64,000 nt of DNA. Source: Patiria pectinifera. Taxonomy: Eukaryota > Echinodermata > Asteroidea > Valvatida > Asterinidae. The stretch spans positions 5,326,932 to 5,390,931 of the forward strand of contig CM057138.1 in NCBI GenBank assembly GCA_029964075.1. Reading direction: 5' to 3'. The position numbers and the translations under genes are program-made. Below, in pieces: positions 1-10,120 of this stretch (its first letter is position 1; the number at the start of each line of letters is the position of its first letter). The notes under the pieces were generated by a model. It was given only the letters and a program-made list of their open reading frames with translations. It had not been told where the DNA came from and did not search any database.

Positions 1-216
1 TAAATTGGATAGTCAGCCCCACCTTACTTATTAGATTCTTCACTCACTCTCCTTTATTACTTTCTTCGCTCACTCTTCTTTCAACCATCAAACGAGACAC
101 ATGTCTCCGAATTCTCTCTTGTAATTACGGTAGTCTAGTTGTTCGATTGTTAGAATAAAGTCGCTGTACGACCAACATCATGTGTATTCCATTATTCCAT
201 CAACCAAACCCCAAAC
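1..216 (+). repeat. Partial 5' LTR and leader of the gypsy element
   Basis: This stretch lies just before the primer-binding site, has no coding potential, and carries an AATAAA at about 152, as expected for an LTR with its own polyadenylation signal. The left LTR border is outside the window, and the short 3' LTR remnant does not overlap it, so the two cannot be compared. The exact 3' LTR end between about 204 and 216 is uncertain. Confidence 0.6.
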
Positions 217-233
217 TGGTGACCCTGACGTGA
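217..233 (+). other. Primer-binding site, tRNA-Trp type
   Basis: The 17 bases TGGTGACCCTGACGTGA are complementary to the 3' end of metazoan tRNA-Trp including CCA, with one mismatch (T for C at the tenth base). The tRNA sequence is from general knowledge. The site lies 25 bases before the gag ATG. Confidence 0.7.
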
Positions 234-257
234 TCTATACAACAAAACAGTGGAATT

Positions 258-1232
258 TTGGAATCAACTGCAGCGATGCCTACTACTCCTGCTACAACTA
301 GTACCGGCGCAACAGCACAGCTACCCGTAACCGCTACCATCAGCCTCAAACTCCCACCATACTGGTCATCTGACCCAACAATATGGTTCACCCAAGTGGA
401 GGCACAATTCACCACTCGAGGCATAACCTCCGAACACACCAGATATGCTTATGTGGTGGCGTCCCTGCAGCCAACTATAGCGCAGGAGGTGAGGGATATT
501 TTAATAACTCCACCCTCAGAGGCTCCATACACAACGCTGAAAAAGGAGCTTATCAAGCGCACATCTCAATCTGAACAAAAACGCTTGCACCCACTCTTGA
601 CAACAGAGGAGTTGGGTGATCGAAAGCCCTCCCAGCTGCTCCGCAAGATGCAACAGCTCTTGGGGGAGAGAACACTGGAGCCATCAATAATGAAACAACT
701 TTTTCTCCAGCGGCTTCCAACCAATGCTCGGCTAATTCTTGCTTCCACCTCAGAAGAGGTCGACATCGACCAATTGGCAAAGTTAGCAGATAAAATCATG
801 GAAGTCTCCCCTACCCAGGCACCCGTCTCTGCACACATCACTACCATTGAATCTCCGCCACCAACCGAAATTCAACAACTGCGGGCCGAAGTAGCGAATT
901 TGGCATCAATGATATCCACCCTCACCAGCCGTCCACGTGAACGCAGTCGCAGCCGCAGTCAACCGCGTCGCCAACGCACTGATGACCGTAGATCCGGAAA
1001 GAAGTCGGCACCACTCCCTTGGAATGACTCTGCCACCGCTTCATTTCACGCTATCAAAGTTGCCCTCGCTAACGCCACTCTCCTTGCACATCCAAAGCCA
1101 GACGCGCCTCTGTGCGTCATGACGGACGCTTCGGATGTCGCAGTGGGAGCTGTTCTTCAACAACGAATTGACAATGCATGGCAACCACTCGCTTTCTTCT
1201 CAAAGCGACTTCAACCAGCAGAGACACGTTAA
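258..1232 (+). pseudogene. gag-like ORF fused by deletion to the RNase H start
   Basis: This 324-codon ORF has a capsid-like helical region (about residues 30-200) and an Arg/Ser-rich stretch (about 225-250) where a nucleocapsid would follow. From about residue 255 it changes directly into the start of a retroelement RNase H (MTDASDVAVGAVLQQ, then LAFFSKRL). The zinc knuckle, protease and reverse transcriptase fingers/palm normally found between these are absent, so the join is a deletion fusion. It stops at 1230-1232, and the RNase H continues in another frame. It is a relic; no function is expected. Confidence 0.8.
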
Positions 1233-1528
1233 TTACAGCACATTTGGTCGCGAACTTTTGGCCATATACCTTGCCATCCGCCATTTTCGTCACTCACTCG
1301 AGGGTCGTCAATTTCATGTGCTAACGGACCACAAACCGCTCACATACTCACGGCACCACAACGGACAGACACTCCCCTCGCAAAATTCGCCACCTCGATT
1401 TTGTTTCCCAGTTTACCTGTGATATCAGGCATGTTAAAGGTGGAGATAACCCTGCCGCAGATGCCCTATCTCGTGTCGAACTAAATGCTCTTCGCACGGA
1501 TTATACTGCACTCATCGATTTCCACAAA
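1233..1528 (+). pseudogene. RNase H remnant in two further frames
   Basis: Just after the stop of the gag-like ORF, a second frame encodes a typical RNase H core (GRELLAIYLAIRHFRHSLEG, then LTDHKPLTY). Near 1355-1380 the homology moves to a third frame, which runs through the usual RNase H end (GGDNPAADALSR) and on, without a stop, into the integrase ORF at 1529. There are therefore two frameshifts in under 200 bases. This is decay in a formerly continuous pol frame. Confidence 0.75.
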
Positions 1529-2851
1529 ATGGCGGAATTGCAGAACACCAGCGAGGAACTTCAACGCTTGCGCACATCGTCATCCTCGCTCACGTTCAAA
1601 CAAGTTCCCCTACCATCATGTGACATTACATTAACTTGTGACACTTCTACTGGAAACGCACGTCCATTTGTTCCAGTGGAGATGCGTCGTGCAGTGTCTG
1701 ACGCTCTACACTCCCTATCTCACCCTGGAATTCGCGCTACGCAACGCCTCATCACGGACCGCTACGTTTGGCCATGTGTTAACCGTGATGTGCGACAATG
1801 GGCAAAATCGTGCATACAGTGTCAGCGCTCAAAGGTCCATCGCCATACCTTTGCACCCCTGTCTGAGTTTTCTACTCCAGATGCCCGATTTTCGCATGTT
1901 CACATTGATCTTGTTGGACCATTACCCACATCCAATGGATGTGTATACATGTTGAACTGTATTGACCGTTTCACACATTGGCCAGAAGCCATCCCTCTAC
2001 CTGACATCACAGCTGAAACAGTCGCTCGTGCTTTTGTAACGCGATGGGTTGCCTCATTTGGTGTTCCATCGGTTATCACCACTGATCGCGGTGCCCAGTT
2101 TGAATCCGCACTTTTTCGCGCACTCACAAATCTGCTTGGTATCACCCGCATACGTACCACAGCCTATCACCCAATCGCGAATGGACTAGTGGAACGTTTT
2201 CATCGCCAACTGAAGTCATCACTACGGGCACAACCAGACGCAAGCCTATGGACAGAGACTTTGCCGCCGATTCTCTTGGGAATCCGAACTGCGGTCAAGT
2301 CCGATTTCGGTCACTGTGTTGCCGAACGCGTCTACGGCACCACACTTCGCCTGCCTGGCGAGTTCTTTGACAACGCCACTGATGCCACTGCCTTAGAGCC
2401 TACGAACTATGTTCATCGCTTGAAACGCGCCATGCAGGATCTTCAGCCACCAACAACCCGCGCACAGCAGCGTCCCACAGTGCATGTTCCCGAGGAACTT
2501 CAGACATGCACTCATGTTTTCGTTCGCCGTGACGCAGTGCGCAAACCTCTACAACCGCCTTACGACGGACCTTTCAAAGTACTCAGTCGTTCAGCTAAAC
2601 ATTTCGTCATTGAACTGAACAATCGTCAGGACACAGTTAGCATAGATCGCCATAAATCTGGCCATTTGGATATAGGTCATGCTACGAATTCGGCTCTTCC
2701 CAAACCCAACCACTCTATCCCAATAGTTCAAACAAATCCTGTAAATACCGAGCAGAATATTCCAACCTCAGATATTCCACCTCCTCGTACAACCCGCTCA
2801 GGCCGCACAGTTCATTGGCCCAAACGCTGTGTCACATTCGTTCGTTCTTAA
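1529..2851 (+). CDS. Retrotransposon integrase (open, part of a broken pol)
   Basis: This open frame has 440 codons. Domains in order: an HHCC zinc-binding module (H61, H65, C95, C98, with the CIQC pair); a catalytic core with D127 (HIDLVGPLP), D186 (TTDRGAQF) and E222 (NGLVERFHRQLKS), which make up a full DDE triad; and a GPF/Y module near residues 350-375 (PPYDGPFKVL). The protein would insert element cDNA into the chromosome. The frame is open upstream of the ATG into RNase H, so this start is only nominal. The integrase is much better preserved than the rest of pol, so this copy may be fairly young. Possible expression is unknown. Confidence 0.88.
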   Translation: MAELQNTSEELQRLRTSSSSLTFKQVPLPSCDITLTCDTSTGNARPFVPVEMRRAVSDALHSLSHPGIRATQRLITDRYVWPCVNRDVRQWAKSCIQCQRSKVHRHTFAPLSEFSTPDARFSHVHIDLVGPLPTSNGCVYMLNCIDRFTHWPEAIPLPDITAETVARAFVTRWVASFGVPSVITTDRGAQFESALFRALTNLLGITRIRTTAYHPIANGLVERFHRQLKSSLRAQPDASLWTETLPPILLGIRTAVKSDFGHCVAERVYGTTLRLPGEFFDNATDATALEPTNYVHRLKRAMQDLQPPTTRAQQRPTVHVPEELQTCTHVFVRRDAVRKPLQPPYDGPFKVLSRSAKHFVIELNNRQDTVSIDRHKSGHLDIGHATNSALPKPNHSIPIVQTNPVNTEQNIPTSDIPPPRTTRSGRTVHWPKRCVTFVRS

Positions 2852-2885
2852 GTGTTTTATCAATTTTTGTTACTTCTCACTCACT

Positions 2886-2948
2886 GGAAGGGGGCTCCTG
2901 TAGCGTTTTCTTCCATATAATTATAGCTTAATTTGTGAACTTTTGACC
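2886..2948 (+). repeat. Polypurine tract and truncated 3' LTR
   Basis: A purine run (GGAAGGGGG) at 2886-2894 is followed by TGTAGCG at 2899, a plausible 3' LTR start with the usual TG. Only about 50 bases follow before a C-run and an unrelated repeat, so the LTR is truncated. Confidence 0.6.
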
Positions 2949-3298
2949 CCCCCCCCCCACTGAGATTTTGAGTTTCTAAAAAAAAATTATCATTGATCTA
3001 AATCTAAATAGTCGCGAATGATCCACATGATGACCACTGAGAAACGACCCTTCGACCGGCGACCGCGGACCAGTAAGCTGACAACCGGCGTGACATAGCG
3101 CATAATGGTAATCTAAAATGCGTATTAACACCCATTGCACTGCTCGCTCACACCACGGAACACGTATTATAGACAGGTGGTCCGTTAGGGTCACACAGTT
3201 TCAGTCAGCGGTATCACGCGAATCGGCCACGCACAAACTTTTTCCTCCATTCATATAAGCTAAATAATAATAATAGACCAATTAAAATTCCTTAAAAT
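2949..3298. repeat. Fragment of the CAGTGGCGTAGCC element family plus unassigned sequence
   Basis: The first 50 bases (C-run, then ACTGAGATTTTGAGTTTC) recur at 3390-3435 and, inverted, at 5960-6000 inside elements of the same family, so this is a decayed piece of that family. From about 3005 to 3298 I see no gene, motif or repeat partner. Confidence 0.5.
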
Positions 3299-4281
3299 CA
3301 GTGGCGTAGCCATGGGGGGGGGGGCGTGGGAGCGACAGCCTCCCCCCCATGAAACCTTGTCGCCCCCCCCCAGTCGCCCCCCCCCCCCAACTGAGATTTT
3401 GAGTTTCTAAAAAAAATATCATTGATCTACATGACGCCATGGGCGTCAATCCTGGGGGGGACAGTGGGACTGGGTCCCCCCCCCCACACTTTTTGAAGGG
3501 TGGGGGACACAATATCAAATATCCCCCCCCCCCGATTTTTGAACTCGTGTCTCATTTACAGGGCCCTATTATGTACTACAATGTATCTTTTGCTTAGAAA
3601 ATATTGGTTAAAGTGGTCAGAATTTGCCTCAGATAGCACCACAGAGCATTTAGAATCCAAAATTTTTCGGGGCCCTTAAGCGGGCCCCGAACCCCACGCC
3701 TATAGCTCAGAATTCTGGTAGCTGATTCAATGACTCCAACCTCGAAAACAATGTTCAAAAAAATTTCTTATGCCTTTAGCTGAGAAAACCTCGAAAATTA
3801 TGTTTAAATTATTATCTTTTGTGCTAAGATAATTATTGGTTAAAGTGGTAAGAAATTGCCTCAGATCACACCACAGAGCATCGAGAATCCATTTTTTCCC
3901 CCGGGGCCCTTAAGCGAGCCCCGGACCCCACGCCTATAGCTCAGAATACAGATAGCTGATTTAGTGACTCCAACCTCGAAAACGAAGTTCAAATAATTAT
4001 CTTTTGCTAAGAAAATATTAGTTAAAGCATGGAGAAAGGTGGTAAGAAATTGCTTCAGATCACACCACAGAACATCTAGAATCCATTTTTTTCGGGGCCC
4101 TTAAGCGGGCCCCGAACCCCCACGCCGTAAGGGCTTCGCGCTTCGCGCTCGCATCAGTTCTGATCAAGGTATGTCCCCCCTCCACTTTTGAGAAGCGATT
4201 GACGCCCCTGCATGAAGCCCCCCCCCCATGAAATGGTCCAGCCCCCACCCACCCACTGAAAAATTCCTGGCTACGCCACTG
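3299..4281. mobile_element. Non-autonomous TIR element, CAGTGGCGTAGCC family, copy 1
   Basis: The element begins CAGTGGCGTAGCCA and ends with the inverse GGCTACGCCACTG, enclosing 983 bases without a coding region. It has long G and C runs near both ends. The centre holds three diverged tandem units (about 3606, 3838 and 4020), each with the palindromic core GGGGCCCTTAAGCGGGCCCC or a close variant. Spacings are 232 and about 194 bases. Short elements with this terminus are widespread in invertebrate genomes; the superfamily is not clear here. Confidence 0.7.
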
Positions 4282-4660
4282 GAGATGAAGTACGTAACCT
4301 GACCTCTAGCTACCGTAGGTCTCGGACAGTGGGTTAGCGGGACACACTCGCTGGGGTGTACGGGGTCACTAAGGGGTGAATACACGGGTAGGTTTTAGCG
4401 AGCCACATTCGCTAAATGCTTGGGGTCAATGTGCGTCGGATGCAAGGTAAGGTGTGTGAGGGGAATTCGCATCGACTCCGGGGAAAGGTGGAGGGAAAAT
4501 GGCTAAGTCCTAAGTACATGTCCCATGGCGGTACATGTTCAATAGCAGTGAGTGCTAAATGCATTGCGCGCTATACAATAGCGTACTGTACAATGTACTG
4601 CATACTTGTACAACGTACGTGTGTCTAAAACTTCGTGGTAAGCTTCGCGCTGTGTGAGGT
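4282..4660. other. Unassigned stretch
   Basis: No convincing coding region, RNA gene or repeat partner is visible. The stretch lies between the TIR element and the left arm of the large inverted repeat. Confidence 0.5.
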
Positions 4661-5232
4661 ATGGTGTTCTTTAGACGCCACATCTGCGTCGCGTCGTGCT
4701 TTCACGTCGTGCCGTCGCGTCGTACCGTCGCGTCGTGCCGTCGTCCGTCGCGTCGTGCCGTCGCCCGTCGCGTCGTGCCGTCGCCCGTCGCGTCGTGCCG
4801 TCGCCTCTTAAATTACCGTTTCTAAGCACGTACACTGCATGAGGGAGCGACGCACCTTAACACGTCGCGTCGTGCCGTCGTGCGTCGCGTCGTGCCGTCG
4901 CCTGTTACCTCGGCGCTTCTAAGTAGACTGCTTATGAGGCGACGCACACATTGCCCGTCGCGTCGTGCTCGACCGTCGCGTCGTGCCGTCGCCCGTCGCG
5001 TCGTGCCGTCGCCCGTCGCGTCGTGCCGTCGCCCGTCGCGTCGTGCCGTCGCCCGTCGCGTCGTGCCGTCGCCCGTCGCGTCGTGCCGTCGCCCGTCGCG
5101 TCGTGCCGTCGCCCGTCGCGTCGTGCCGTCGCCCGTCGCGTCGTGCCGACGCCCGTCGCGTCGTGCCGTCGCCCGTCGAGTGACTGTATCTTTCTTGGCA
5201 ATAGGTGGCGCCTTCATTCTTCATGTACTTGT
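4661..5232 (+). repeat. Left inverted arm with 20-bp CpG-rich minisatellite
   Basis: The minisatellite unit is TCGTGCCGTCGCCCGTCGCG (20 bases), in two blocks (about 4680-4805 and 4861-5180) separated by a unique spacer. The inner flank (5181-5230) and outer flank (4661-4680) match the right arm in inverse orientation. Every unit carries several CpGs, strongly unlike the AT-rich neighbourhood. Long Arg-rich reading frames here are repeat artefacts. Confidence 0.85.
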
Positions 5233-7511
5233 GTTTAATAGGAAGGGGCGTAATCATACATGTCGCCACTACATTTTAAGTTAAATGGAATGGAGTTTGG
5301 CCGCCACCATGCATTAAAGTTTTTATCAGACTTGTGTTTTTTTTAAAAGAAGTGGTTTTCTGGCTAGGAAAATAGCAAGGAAGAACCGGTTTTGTGCGAG
5401 CAAAATTCAGGAAACAATCTGTTGATATTAACAACTTGTTGGAAAGTTCCAAAGTCATTCCAAGAAGGTTGCCGCCGTGAATAAGGGTTTAAAACAAGGG
5501 AGGAGGATGGGATTTGCTATCAGCATCAGCAGGGCCGTTCCTCATTCTTTTCTTTTTATGGGATGTAAGATAAAGTTGGAGTACGAGGGACTCTGCGAGC
5601 TGATGAATCTTTTTGAAAACATTGTATTTGCAACCAGCTAGGGAAGATTTCCGTTTATTTAAGACTTAGGGGCCATTCAGAATTTTCAATGTTTTAAAAT
5701 TTCGATCTTTTTTCCAAATTGTGGGTGGTTGGGTCAAGCTAAATAATTGAAAATCGAAATTCACTTTCCATGGAGAAAAGATTAAAAAACAACAAAGAAA
5801 GATATCTTTTGACTTGCCTGAACTACGCGGAAGCGTTCCAATATCACGATGCGTGTTTCTTTTCCAACTTCGTCCCTGTATGTACTGTCAGTGGCGTAGC
5901 CAGGAATTTTTCAGTGGGGGCTGCATGGGGGCTGGAACATTTCATGGGGGCGTCATGTAGATCAATGATAATTTTTTAGAAACTCAAAATCTCAGTGGGG
6001 GAGGCGAGTGGGGGGCAACAAGGTTTCATGGCGGGGGGGGGGGGGGCTGTCGCCCCCCACGGCTACGCCAGGTCATACAGTTAAAGTTTATGTAAACTTG
6101 TATGAAAAGTCAAAGAAAAGTAACTCCCATGATCTATTTGACACTAAGTTTGTGTTAACTTGCCGGTAACGCCCTAAAAAATTATCCAGACAAATATGTT
6201 TATTTTGTAATATTTCATGTTCGTCTGTCGGTGTTCTATGCTGTTATGTTTACTTTTAGGTACCTTCAATGGTACCATGTTTAATTAACCTGTTCATTTG
6301 TTTAATTTAACTAATAACGCACATATAGTTGCCAAATATGGCACTAACAAGTTTGAGGTCGGCAATTTCGTCTTTAAAAATCTGGGTACGCCGGGTTACC
6401 TTACACACAATTGTCCTGGAAACAACAGTACCAAAGTGCAAAAAGTCGTATACAAGATTTCCCCAGCAAGTATCGCTGACGCCATTATGATTCCAAAATT
6501 TCTCACTGTGTCACACAGTGAAATAACTAAACAGCGTCGTTGTATTGTGAACACATAAAAGCATTCAAGTCGCGTTCTTGCACACTTTCTGCACGTCGAC
6601 ATAGATATCCTTGAACCACTGCCCCTGCTTTGCATAACAAGTGCACATGAATGAACGATTTGACTTTTATTCAAAGAAATTTCTATGTACAGTCACCAGA
6701 CTCTATTCAGTAAAAACCCCGTCAAAACGAAAGTAAACAATCCAGTGCATAACGCACGGCTACACCATCGTCCAGTGTGGCAGGGACACCAACAAGTAAC
6801 ACAACAACTAAAAAAAATTTAAAAATTGATAAATATTCTGATTGAATTTCGTTAAAAGATACTTGTTGGTGAGGTATCACATATTCTAGCAAATTGATAA
6901 AAATGTACAATATTACAATATGCAATTTTGAGGGAAATGGAAAAATACTGCATAAATAATTTCACTTGATCATATTCATAATACACAAACCGACAATTTT
7001 CATTTTCAGACCCACAACGAGAAATATTGTTAACACTTTTTGGTTATTGGGAGTTGTGCGCGTCACGAAAATTCTGGATTGGACTGGTACCCTGTAACCA
7101 TGCATACAAATATCCTAAGATCTTACGTGCACCAGTACAACCCTGAAGCACTCAGCACGCTAATACAGTTGACGAAAAATGTACACTACTGCGCAATTTT
7201 GTGCATGCGTGTTGAAGCCAAATTTCCCTTTCGGAGAAGCTAGCACGCCGGAGAAGTGAGACCGTGACACCGGTGATAATATGCCGTCCCACCTGTTTTT
7301 TCTTTTGTGTGTGTAGGACAGTGCATATTTTCTGTGCCCTTTTTACGCACTTCATCAGTCACCCTTTGTTTAATTCTTTTATACGTATTTACTTTATTGC
7401 CAATGATGGTTAAGAATATTTTACGCGTTAGCATTTCTTGTAATGATCAGATTAAGTGGATTCCTTATTTTTTATTTTTATTTCGAAATCCATGCCTAAA
7501 TGACCATTATG
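5233..7511. other. Interior of the inverted-repeat structure, no gene recognised
   Basis: Apart from the short TIR fragment at 5889-6070, I recognise no gene or repeat. If the structure is a Penelope-like element transcribed on the minus strand, its endonuclease should lie here. I could not see a GIY-YIG motif, so the region is either deleted or decayed beyond recognition by eye. Confidence 0.45.
5889..6070. mobile_element. Short TIR element, CAGTGGCGTAGCC family, copy 2
   Basis: It begins CAGTGGCGTAGCCAGGAATT and ends GGCTACGCCA, with the last bases of the expected terminus lost. It shares the segment GAAACTCAAAATCTCAGTGG with copy 1 in inverse orientation. It is nested inside the larger inverted-repeat structure. 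Confidence 0.7.
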
Positions 7512-7916
7512 TTAGTTCTGTTCTTCAAGAAGTTCCAATAGGACTTGTACGTTCTCCTCATCTATTTTTTTTTCTTGGTTAGATGGTGGAGATCGGTTAA
7601 TCCGTGATCGGACCAGGCCATCTTTTATGTTTTTTTGTCGTTTGTATGCCAGGATGGGTTGGGTCGCAAAGAGTGCACTGAGAAAATCATTATCGCTGAT
7701 CAGATTCCAGTGTTTCAGAAGGGCCTGCTTAAGAGCTGGGTGTTTAATTTGTGGGTGGTAGGGTAAAACAAAGACCAGCGGGATATTCTTTTCGGTTTTT
7801 GCACGCTTTTTAGAGTTCACGCGAGTTTCGCCTTTTTGGGGAAGAAGGGCTAAGTCTTCTTGGTTGTATCCGCGTTTTTGAAGTTTGTCTTTGAAGAATT
7901 CAGCCTTCTCCTCAAA
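7512..7916 (-). pseudogene. Penelope-like element, post-RT linker region
   Basis: Minus-strand frames here continue the Penelope-like protein after the RT stop at 7917. They include a stretch typical of these proteins (PLVFVLPYHPQIKHPALKQA) and ILAYKRQKNIKDGL at 7512-7820. A stop or frame change separates it from the RT ORF. No GIY-YIG endonuclease follows, so the element is incomplete. Confidence 0.65.
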
Positions 7917-8731
7917 TTATTTTGAGTGTGTGCATATACGGTCATATCTCATTAATTCTCCCTTAATCAAACCGCCAAACACTGACTCAGGGTGGGCTGA
8001 ATCTCGAGCAAGATACTGAAAGGTATCAGTTTTTTTGGTTGCTACTCGAGTATCCAGTTTCCCTTCTTTTTTGAACCGCTCGCCTTTGTAGATGACGAGG
8101 TCGAGGAAGGTGACTTGACTGTTTGAAATCTCTGACGTGAAATTGAGCGTGGGATGAATTTGGTTTAGAGTTTGGACGAGGTCACCGGCTTGGTCTTCGT
8201 TACAATTAAATATTATTAAGACGTTGTCCCTGTAGCTCATGTAACTCACAATTGAAGGATTGTGTGGGAGAATAATTTCTTTTTCATATTTGAACAGGGT
8301 TACATCGCATATTTCTGAACTGCATTCGCTTCCCATAGCCACGCCAATTTTCTGTCTGAAGAACTTTCCATTGAATTCAAATATGTTTCGATGCATGATA
8401 AGTTCCAGGAGACAGCGAGCGTGTTCTCTTGTAGGTTTGGGTATTGCGTACAGACTGCATCGCAAACTGATTCAATTGTCTCATCTTGTGGGAAGTTCGT
8501 ATACATGGACACAATATCCAATGTGATCAATAGGCTATCCTGCTTCAATGTCACGTTGTTTAGTTTTTCAAGCACCGTGACATGCCCGGAATCGCGTGTA
8601 TATGTGCTTTGTTGTTTGACAATCGGAAGCAGAAAATAGTCTATGTATTTTGAAATTGATTGAGTCGGACCTCCGCAACCACTTATAATAGGCCTCCCCA
8701 CAAACCGTGTACAAACTGTACGGCATAGCAT
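7917..8731 (-). pseudogene. Penelope-like reverse transcriptase, frameshifted
   Basis: Two overlapping minus-strand ORFs (8731-8300 and 8465-7917) together cover RT palm and thumb motifs: GRPIISGCGGPTQSISKYID, LLITLDIVSMYTNFP with the first catalytic Asp, GVAMGSECSS, the active-site region, and TFLDLVIYKG followed by a thumb ending GLIKGELMRYDRICTHS. TFLDL and the KGE-R-C tail are characteristic of Penelope-like RTs. A frameshift falls near 8430-8460, and the active-site motif reads YRDN where an acidic pair is expected. The N-terminal RT part is missing at the right arm. The enzyme is dead. Confidence 0.85.
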
Positions 8732-8773
8732 TTTGCAACACTTTCACCGCACGGCACGCATGTCATAAAAATA

Positions 8774-9310
8774 GTACAGGTACATGAAGAATGAAGGCGC
8801 CACCTATTGCCAAGAAAGATACAGTCACGCGGCGGGCGACGGCACGACGCGACGGGCGACGGCACGACGCGACGGGCGACGGGCGACGGCACGACGCGAC
8901 GGGCGACGGCAAGACGCGACGGCACGACGCGACGGGCGACGGCACGACGCGACGGACGACGGCACGACGCGACGGGCAATGTGTGCGTCGCCTCTTCAAG
9001 CAGTCTACTTAAAAGCGCCGAGGTAACAGGCGACGGCACGACGCGACGGGCGACGGCACGACGCGACGGACGACGGCACGACGCGACGCACGACGGCACG
9101 ACGCGACGTGTGAAGGTGCGTCGCTTCCTCATGCAGTGTACGTGCTTAGAAACGGTAATTTAAGAGGCGACGGCACGACGCGACGGGCGACGGCACGACG
9201 CGACGCCACGACGCGACGGGCGACGGCACGACGCGACGGACGACGGAACGACGCGACGGCACGACGTGAAAGCACGACGCGACGCAGATTTGGCGTCTAT
9301 AGAACACCAT
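8774..9310 (-). repeat. Right inverted arm with 20-bp CpG-rich minisatellite
   Basis: This is the inverse of 4661-5232. It has the same 20-base unit in two blocks (about 8825-8980 plus 9030-9110, and 9166-9290) and the same spacers (for example CGCCGAGGTAACA against TGTTACCTCGGCG on the left). It is slightly shorter than the left arm because it has fewer minisatellite units. Confidence 0.85.
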
Positions 9311-9536
9311 AGTGAGGGCACACAGGATCGCTGCAAGCATTACGCTGTGCACGGAGTGGAATGGATTGGTTGGGAAAGAAGTAAACTACGCAATTTGCGG
9401 GAACGCAACACTATCATACCTTTTCCACAGACGATTTGGTGGATGACTTCTTTGGGGCTAGGATCGACCATCAAAAATTGCGTTACCATCTTATCTGGTT
9501 GATAAGTCCGACGTACTGAGAAGGTTTCAATATTTT
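9311..9536. other. Unassigned stretch
   Basis: I see no gene or repeat here. Confidence 0.4.
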
Positions 9537-9893
9537 ATTATTCCATTACTTTTTACGCTATTGAAGTGATCGCGAGAGCCCCACATAATTATGGTAATCG
9601 TTATTCGTACAGTCATATCAAATTGTGTGTAGATAAATTAAATCCTTGTAAAAATCAATTATTTCTGGAGAAGCTAATGATATAAATAATAGTAAAAAAA
9701 CCCATTCTTTAATTCAAGTTATTATTCCATTACTTATTACGCTTTTGGAGCGGTCGAGAGCCCATGGTGATCGTAGTACGGTCATATATCAAATTGTGTG
9801 TAATTAATTAAACCCTTGTAAAACCAATAATTTCCGGAGAAACTAATGAAATAAATAGTAATTTAAAAAGAAGATAATATTAATTCAATTTAG
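9537..9893 (+). repeat. Diverged tandem duplication, unit about 180 bases
   Basis: Two direct units (about 9537-9718 and 9719-9893) share ATTCCATTACTT, CAAATTGTGTGTA, AAACCCTTGTAAAA or a close variant, and GAGAAACTAATGA. They differ by many substitutions and small indels, so the duplication is old. It lies just upstream of P450 gene A. Confidence 0.75.
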
Positions 9894-10120
9894 GAGCAAA
9901 TAGCATTAAGTTGACGATAAATTCATGATTCAACGCTGCTGTTTGTTTACACAATACTTGAACTCTGGGTTGGCACGGGTTGTTCAGTGCACACCACACA
10001 ATATTGTGCAGAACCAGGAAGAAGGTCAAATTTCAGGTCAGCCGAGTTTGAGCTTTGTTATTTCGAGTACAGCAGTACAGTTGCCATTTGCCAGTGGAGC
10101 AACCTAGATTTGACTTCACC

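Larger units (their letters stand above)
1..2948 (+). mobile_element. Degenerate Ty3/gypsy LTR retrotransposon (CsRn1/Kabuki-like)
   Basis: The order is partial 5' LTR, tRNA-type primer-binding site, gag-like ORF, RNase H remnant, integrase, polypurine tract, and the first bases of a 3' LTR. The protease and most of the reverse transcriptase are missing: the gag ORF runs straight into the RNase H region, so the copy carries an internal deletion plus at least two frameshifts. The integrase type and a primer site matching tRNA-Trp are the known hallmarks of the CsRn1/Kabuki lineage of Metaviridae, which supports that placement. The 5' LTR begins before the window. The 3' LTR is cut off near 2948 by a different repeat. 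The copy cannot be autonomous. Confidence 0.9.
4661..9310. mobile_element. Large inverted-repeat structure containing a Penelope-like RT
   Basis: The arms 4661-5232 and 8774-9310 are inverted copies of each other, including non-repetitive flanks, minisatellite blocks and the spacers between blocks. They enclose about 3.5 kb. On the minus strand next to the right arm lies a Penelope-like reverse transcriptase in pieces. Penelope-like elements are known to carry terminal repeats in direct or inverted orientation, so the whole may be one element. Alternatively, a TIR transposon may have been invaded by a Penelope fragment. No clear target-site duplication or GIY-YIG endonuclease was found. Confidence 0.65.

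Noticed and set aside
258-2851. Reading the whole 5' region as an intact retrovirus-like genome
   Set aside because: Protease and RT are absent, RNase H is frameshifted twice, and there is no envelope frame. It is a broken retrotransposon.
4981-5180. Possible CRISPR-like array
   Set aside because: The 20-base units are contiguous with no variable spacers, in a eukaryotic setting. It is a minisatellite.
4880-5284. Long Arg-rich open frames across the minisatellite, on both strands
   Set aside because: The 20-base unit lacks stops in most frames, so long frames arise in all of them. No start context, and the inverted copy at 8683-9132 behaves the same way.
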